Assembly (NCBI GenBank): GCA_002491905.1
Contig: DKWV01000051.1
Span: forward strand, 1 to 11,083
Reading direction: 5' to 3'
Length of the DNA: 11,083 nt
DNA from: Lachnospiraceae bacterium UBA7143
GTDB lineage: Bacteria; Bacillota; Clostridia; Lachnospirales; Lachnospiraceae
The number at the start of each line of letters is the position of its first letter. The stretch's first letter is position 1. The notes beneath the pieces were generated by a model, which was not told the DNA's origin, ran no database searches, and was given only the letters and a program-made list of their open reading frames with translations. Below, piece after piece: positions 7,199-11,083 of the stretch. The translations under genes were made by a program, and so were the position numbers.

Positions 7199-8149
7199 AT
7201 GACGCCGAACAGAGAGACACAGGAAAAAAGGCAGCACAGCACCACATGGATACCTTACAGCTATTATGAGTGTAAGCTGCCGGAATGGTTTATGAACGTG
7301 CCGATGCACTGGCACAGCGAGTTTGAGCTGATACATGTCAAACAGGGCAGGGGGGAATTTATCTGCGGCAGTCAGAAACTGGAGGCGGGAGAGGGGGAAC
7401 TTCTGCTCATACCACCGAACATGCTGCATGCGGCATATCCGTGCAGGGAGCAGAGAGCGGTTTCGGAGGCAGCGGGGTGTGTAGGCGGTGAGGACGGCGG
7501 ATCGGAGAGTGGTTTCGAGCCGCTTTTGTATGACGCACTTGTGTTCAGCCCGGTTATGTTGGGCGCGGGCAGCGGCGACCGCTGTACAAACGAGTGCATT
7601 CGCCCTATCGTGAAGGGAAATGTCCGCACAAATGTCTGCATCCGCAGGGAGGCGGCGGTCTATGAACAGGCCGAGTCTGTGGCGGCGCGGATTTTTGCCT
7701 GTGTGCACGATAATTCAGCCAGCGCGGACCTGCTGTTAAAAAGTGAGCTTCTGCGCCTGATCTGGCTTCTGGAGGAGAACGGGGAGATTATATTTGAAAA
7801 AGACGGGATGGAGGGCGAAACGGAGGCTATCCGCCCGGCGCTGGAATATATGGCGCAGAACTTCCGGGAGGACATCACGGTGGAGCAGCTTGCGGAGCTG
7901 GTGCATCTGAGCAAGAGTCATTTTATGAGGTGTTTCAGGAAGGCGGTGGGGATCGGCGCCATCGAACACCTGACCCAGCTTCGGATTCAGGCGGCATGCG
8001 AGGCGCTCGGCGACGGCGGGGAACAGATTGCGGATATCGCCTTTGCCTGCGGATACAGCAATCTTTCCAACTTTAACAGGCAGTTTTTGAAAAGGGTGGG
8101 CTGTTCTCCAAAGGAGTACCGGAAACGCAACAGACCGTCCGATTTGTAA
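7199..8149 (+). CDS. AraC-family transcriptional regulator with cupin sensor domain
   Basis: DNA-binding regulator, probably of the divergent GH31 gene and possibly of itself. The 316 residues contain an N-terminal cupin-type sensor (about 20-140) with HWHSEFELIHVKQGRGEF at 37-54 and IPPNMLHA at 71-78, the sugar-binding style of this family. The C-terminal AraC DNA-binding domain (about 210-312) has two helix-turn-helix units: the first around ITVEQLAELVHLSKSHFMRCF and the second around IADIAFACGYSNLSNFNRQF, followed by the usual GCSPKEYRK tail. A glycine- and charge-rich stretch at about 83-108 (AGCVGGEDGGSESGF) probably forms an extended loop within the sensor. The start has a GGGGAGGAG site just upstream. 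Divergence from a cytoplasmic glycosidase suggests the inducer is a sugar or oligosaccharide linked to that enzyme; this is inference. Confidence 0.93.
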   Translation: MTPNRETQEKRQHSTTWIPYSYYECKLPEWFMNVPMHWHSEFELIHVKQGRGEFICGSQKLEAGEGELLLIPPNMLHAAYPCREQRAVSEAAGCVGGEDGGSESGFEPLLYDALVFSPVMLGAGSGDRCTNECIRPIVKGNVRTNVCIRREAAVYEQAESVAARIFACVHDNSASADLLLKSELLRLIWLLEENGEIIFEKDGMEGETEAIRPALEYMAQNFREDITVEQLAELVHLSKSHFMRCFRKAVGIGAIEHLTQLRIQAACEALGDGGEQIADIAFACGYSNLSNFNRQFLKRVGCSPKEYRKRNRPSDL

Positions 8150-8234
8150 ATAATCAGAAAAAATGGGAAAGGATGTCACATAATAACGCTGTTGTGTGTT
8201 TTATTTATAACAGGAGTCGGTAAGCAGGAGTAAG

Positions 8235-8756
8235 ATGGGGACACCCGAAGGCGGTGACACATTGGATAAAAGGACGGACAGCCCGGATCAGAGCGTGGAG
8301 GAGGTTTTTCAGGAATACGGCAATATGCTTTACAGGATTGCCTTCGTGATGATGAAGAACGCCTATGATGCCGAGGATGTGGTGCAGGATACACTGATTA
8401 AATACATGGAACATAGGGAGAGCGGAAAAATGTTTGAGACGGAGGAACATCGGAAGGCATGGCTGATCCGGGTGGATATCAACCTCTGTAAAAACAGGCT
8501 GCGCTTTTATAAAAATCATCCGAAGATCGGGATGGAGGAACTATCCCGGTATTATGAGGAAAAGGAGGACACGAGGCTGATGGACAGCCTGCTGCTTCTG
8601 CCGCACAAATACAGGGAGGTACTGCTCCTGCACTATGTGGAAGGGTATCAGGGAAAGGAGATAGCAGGGATGCTGAAGCTTTCGGAGTCGGCGGTCAGGA
8701 AGCGTCTGGAGAGAGGACGGGGGAAGCTGCGGGATATACTGGGAAACAAGGAATAG
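8235..8756 (+). CDS. ECF-type RNA polymerase sigma factor
   Basis: Alternative sigma factor of 173 residues that would direct RNA polymerase to a small stress or envelope regulon. Region 2 spans about 24-92, with the core-binding YDAEDVVQDTLIKYM at 44-58. Region 4 spans about 118-168, with LPHKYREVLLLHYVEGYQGKEIAGMLKLSESAVRKRLERGRGKL containing the -35-binding helix-turn-helix. Region 3 is absent, as in the ECF class. The ATG has AGGAG only four bases upstream; a TTG at 8262 is a less likely alternative. The next gene encodes a membrane anti-sigma candidate, the usual arrangement for ECF control. The 85-base gap after the AraC gene has only a weak hairpin-like element (about 8177-8198) before a T-rich tract, so partial read-through is possible. 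ECF promoters often autoregulate, but no clear one was identified here. Confidence 0.92.
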   Translation: MGTPEGGDTLDKRTDSPDQSVEEVFQEYGNMLYRIAFVMMKNAYDAEDVVQDTLIKYMEHRESGKMFETEEHRKAWLIRVDINLCKNRLRFYKNHPKIGMEELSRYYEEKEDTRLMDSLLLLPHKYREVLLLHYVEGYQGKEIAGMLKLSESAVRKRLERGRGKLRDILGNKE

Positions 8757-8804
8757 CAGAGAGGAAAGGGAGCGGCGGCATGTTAGAGGAAGGAGCAGCG
8801 TGTC

Positions 8805-9509
8805 ATGGAAGAAAGAGTGTGGAATGAGAAGGGAATAGAGAAAGAAGGACAGACGGCTCCGAAGGAGAGCGCGGAGAGCCGCCTGCGCGCGGCGGCACAC
8901 AGGATCACGCCGGACAAGTCGGCAAGGAAACGCATCATAGACGGCGTAAAACAGCGAAAGCGTGGGAGACGGAAATTGGCCTTCCGTGTGCCTGCGGCCG
9001 TTCTTGCGGCATGTCTGCTCCTTTCCCTTCTGTGCTTTGCCAGACCGAGGGTAATCGGGGAAGAGGTGGTAGTCTATGCGGCCACGGAGGAACACGGCTG
9101 GCAGAAGCTCGAGGAGGGGGAACGGATTCTGCTGAAGATGGAGCCGTTTATGGCTGCATGGACCGATGAGGATTTCGATGAGGTCGGGAGGTGTACGTAT
9201 TATCCTTATAAATGTGTCTTCCGGGTGGAGGTACCGGAACGCTATGTCTATGATAGACAGATGGTCATGATCAGGGACGATGACATTATTGAATATGGAG
9301 ATAAAATTGAGTGGTGGGTGGCGCCGAAACGAGCGGAGGATGCGGGCAGGGTCATGCAGAGCGCATTCCGCCTCTGGATCGTGGATGAGAAGCTGGAACG
9401 GCAGGCTGCGCTGGAATTGGAACTGACCAAGGAGGACGGCAAGTGCTACGCCGAACTGAAACGCGTATGGGAAAGTGAGTCTTATCGTAGAAAAGGACAT
9501 AAAAAATGA
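8805..9509 (+). CDS. Putative membrane anti-sigma factor
   Basis: Single-pass membrane protein of 234 residues directly after the ECF sigma gene. Residues 1-60 form a charged cytoplasmic N-terminus ending in the basic stretch RKRGRRK. One membrane helix lies at about 62-79, and about 150 residues would face outward. This topology and position fit an anti-sigma factor that holds the sigma factor at the membrane until a signal arrives. The zinc-binding HxxxCxxC motif of the classical ZAS group is absent; the only cysteines before the helix end are in the helix itself. The ATG at 8805 has AGGAAGGAG about 11 bases upstream, rather far. The stop overlaps the next start by four bases, so translation with the permease is probably coupled. 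No family was recognised by sequence, so the assignment rests on context. Confidence 0.7.
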   Translation: MEERVWNEKGIEKEGQTAPKESAESRLRAAAHRITPDKSARKRIIDGVKQRKRGRRKLAFRVPAAVLAACLLLSLLCFARPRVIGEEVVVYAATEEHGWQKLEEGERILLKMEPFMAAWTDEDFDEVGRCTYYPYKCVFRVEVPERYVYDRQMVMIRDDDIIEYGDKIEWWVAPKRAEDAGRVMQSAFRLWIVDEKLERQAALELELTKEDGKCYAELKRVWESESYRRKGHKK

Positions 9510-10738
9510 GATTTTTTATGAGACAGGCCGCGAGGAATATTGTGCGGCACAGAAAAAAGAGCATCCTGCATATTCTGATCGGCGTGCTGACTGTGTTGAT
9601 TCTGGACATCTATGCGGGCAATACGGACAGCACGGAAAAACAGCTTGCAAATCTTCCGAAGGCGCTTGAGGTCACGGCAAGGATCAGCACATTGAACGGC
9701 TCCCAGAGGGAGGGCATGACCATCAGGGAGGACCGGATGATGGGTGTGCGAGAGTCGGTGTATGTGAAGGATCCGGTCTTTACCGTGCGCCTGAAATTCG
9801 GGTTCGGCGCGTTTACCGTGGAGGAGTACAGGGAAAATCTGAATCATTACGGTATGGGCATGAATGCGCCGGAGGGCGTCTCAGGCATGAAGAGGGAGGA
9901 GATCACGTTTCTTCCCGGCGTGGATGAGAGCGTCCTTGAGACGGCGCAGAAGGTTTGCATTCTGAATGCAGCGCTTATGGAGGAGCGGGGACTGCACCTT
10001 GGGGACGATGTTATGTTAACTCTGTTTTATTACCGTTATGCCTTAGAGGGGAGCGAGATTTTTATCGAGCCGCTTGTCACGGATACCTATAAAATTGTGG
10101 GAAGTATGCAGATCAGTGACTATCAGGGAAACTGGGTGCCGCCGGAGGTCATCTTTCCTTTGGACTATATGCGGGAGGCTTACCACAGTCAGGGTATCGA
10201 GTTTTTTGCGGACTCAGGATCCTTTGTGGTGAGGGATCCGTTTCAGTTGAATGCCCTGAAGGCGCAGATGCACGACGAGGTGAGATTTCTGTCGGTGATC
10301 ACACGGGCGAAACCGCGCACGGACGGCAATGCGCTGACGATCATGGACGAGGCGTTTATCCGTTCCGCGGAGACGCTCTCCAGGAACCTGGCGCTCCTTC
10401 GGGGAATGCTGCCCTTTCTGGCGGCGATCGTGATTTTCATCGGGTATCTCTGCAGTTACCTGTCCCTGCAGAGCAGGCGAGAGGAATACGCCCTCATGCG
10501 CTCCCTCGGGACGGGCAGGGGCAGGAGCTTTTTCCTGCTTTTCGGGGAGACGGCGCTCGTGGAGGCGGCGGCCTGCATTCTGGGAAGTCTGGCGGCGGCA
10601 GTTTTCCTTCGTCCGGCGGCCCGTGTGCTGGTCCTGTCAGGCGCCATGTTTTTTCTGGCCTTTCTGGCTGGGGCGGCGATGGCGATTCTGGCGCTCCACA
10701 GGCTCAGTGTGATGGAGATGCTGACAAAGAGAGATTAA
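9506..10738 (+). CDS. FtsX/MacB-like ABC transporter permease
   Basis: Membrane permease of 410 residues with the MacB/FtsX topology: one helix near the N-terminus (about 19-37), a large extracytoplasmic domain (about 38-295), then three helices at about 297-321, 343-368 and 374-397. The segment YALMRSLGTGRGRSFFLLFGE after the second helix matches the family's characteristic cytoplasmic loop, and the end SVMEMLTKRD is typical. Such permeases couple an ATPase in the cytoplasm to work outside the membrane, often antimicrobial-peptide resistance or cell-wall control, rather than classical import. The ATG overlaps the anti-sigma stop as ATGA, which implies translational coupling. The next gene starts 44 bases downstream. 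No ATPase is seen in the window, so the partner is presumably encoded just past the right edge. Confidence 0.87.
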   Translation: MRFFMRQAARNIVRHRKKSILHILIGVLTVLILDIYAGNTDSTEKQLANLPKALEVTARISTLNGSQREGMTIREDRMMGVRESVYVKDPVFTVRLKFGFGAFTVEEYRENLNHYGMGMNAPEGVSGMKREEITFLPGVDESVLETAQKVCILNAALMEERGLHLGDDVMLTLFYYRYALEGSEIFIEPLVTDTYKIVGSMQISDYQGNWVPPEVIFPLDYMREAYHSQGIEFFADSGSFVVRDPFQLNALKAQMHDEVRFLSVITRAKPRTDGNALTIMDEAFIRSAETLSRNLALLRGMLPFLAAIVIFIGYLCSYLSLQSRREEYALMRSLGTGRGRSFFLLFGETALVEAAACILGSLAAAVFLRPAARVLVLSGAMFFLAFLAGAAMAILALHRLSVMEMLTKRD

Positions 10739-10782
10739 GCGGTGTGAGAATGCAGTGTTCTCCGCATGGGGAGGGGGAGCTT

Positions 10783-11083
10783 ATGGCAATATTTAGAAAC
10801 AGTTTGACCAGACTTTTTCGCACGCCGGTGAAGACGGCGCTCTTTTTCCTGCTGCTCTCTTTTACGGTGGCGTTGGTCTGTGCGGGAGGGAGCCTGTGGA
10901 AACTTTGCGGGGACAATCTGAGACGGTTTGAGGAGATATTTACGACCATCGGTACGGTGGAGCAGATGCCGGAAAAAATTGTGCAGACGGAAATTTGGGA
11001 GGCGGACAAAAAAGCCTATCGCTATCGAAATACGCCTGTTTATGGAGAGACGGTTTCCAATGATGTGCTCGATTTTGAGGGAG
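10783..11083 (+). CDS. Second membrane permease-like protein, N-terminal part only
   Basis: An open frame without stops runs from ATG at 10783 to the window edge, giving 100 codons and one base. It begins MAIFRNSLTRLFRTPVKTAL, followed by a hydrophobic helix (about 19-38) and a charged, soluble segment. A basic lead-in with RTPVKT and one early helix before an extracytoplasmic region is how FtsX-type permeases begin. A G-rich ribosome site (GGGGAGGGGGAG, 10768-10779) precedes the ATG. An in-frame ATG at 10750 would add 11 residues but lacks a ribosome site. It is 44 bases after another permease, so the two probably form a pair in one operon. Function beyond this cannot be judged from the fragment. 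Confidence 0.7.
   Translation, partial: MAIFRNSLTRLFRTPVKTALFFLLLSFTVALVCAGGSLWKLCGDNLRRFEEIFTTIGTVEQMPEKIVQTEIWEADKKAYRYRNTPVYGETVSNDVLDFEG

Noticed and set aside
8780..8827. A 15-codon ATG frame between the sigma and anti-sigma genes
   Set aside because: It has a weak purine-rich site upstream but is very short and overlaps the anti-sigma start out of frame. Nothing supports its translation.
8541..9500. A 319-codon open frame on the - strand
   Set aside because: It lies opposite the sigma and anti-sigma genes, has no ribosome site, and its translation is low-complexity and rich in leucine, arginine and histidine without a recognisable domain. The + strand reading has clear families and tight operon spacing.

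Overview
The window looks like chromosomal DNA of a Gram-positive Clostridia-type bacterium, most likely a gut Lachnospiraceae. The evidence is strong AGGAGG-type ribosome binding sites, A+T-rich intergenic regions around moderately G+C-rich genes, and the gene families: a hybrid kinase with an SHDIRTPMN H-box, a Gram-positive-style chemoreceptor, an AraC/GH31 pair, and an ECF sigma/anti-sigma unit beside FtsX-like permeases. This placement is inferred from style, not from a marker gene. No rRNA, tRNA, CRISPR array, insertion sequence or phage gene was seen.

Left part (1-4774, + strand): two membrane signal receivers. The first is a hybrid sensor histidine kinase (172-2718) with an extracytoplasmic sensor, HisKA and ATPase modules and two complete receiver domains. 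A 346-base gap with a probable extended -10 promoter and nested inverted repeats follows. Next is a methyl-accepting chemotaxis protein (3065-4774). A perfect 14-bp hairpin at 4820-4855 separates it from the convergent gene and probably terminates both.

Middle (4868-8149): a divergent pair. A cytoplasmic GH31 glycosidase (- strand, 4868-6895) faces away from an AraC-family regulator (+ strand, 7199-8149). The 303-base region between them holds candidate promoters for both directions that overlap and could not be occupied together. It also holds a perfect 7-bp inverted repeat just upstream of the glycosidase promoter and a cre-like site in the glycosidase leader. The simplest reading is a sugar-responsive activator controlling one intracellular alpha-glycosidase, with possible catabolite repression.

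Right part (8235-11083, + strand): an apparent operon of an ECF sigma factor, a single-pass membrane anti-sigma candidate, an FtsX/MacB-like permease whose start overlaps the anti-sigma stop by 4 bases, and the first 100 codons of a second membrane protein of the same style, cut by the window edge. This suggests a cell-envelope or antimicrobial-peptide response module. No ATPase is encoded within the window; it may lie downstream. Overall the window is fairly ordinary accessory signalling and sugar metabolism. The least explained features are the leader of the chemoreceptor and the promoter architecture between the glycosidase and its regulator.
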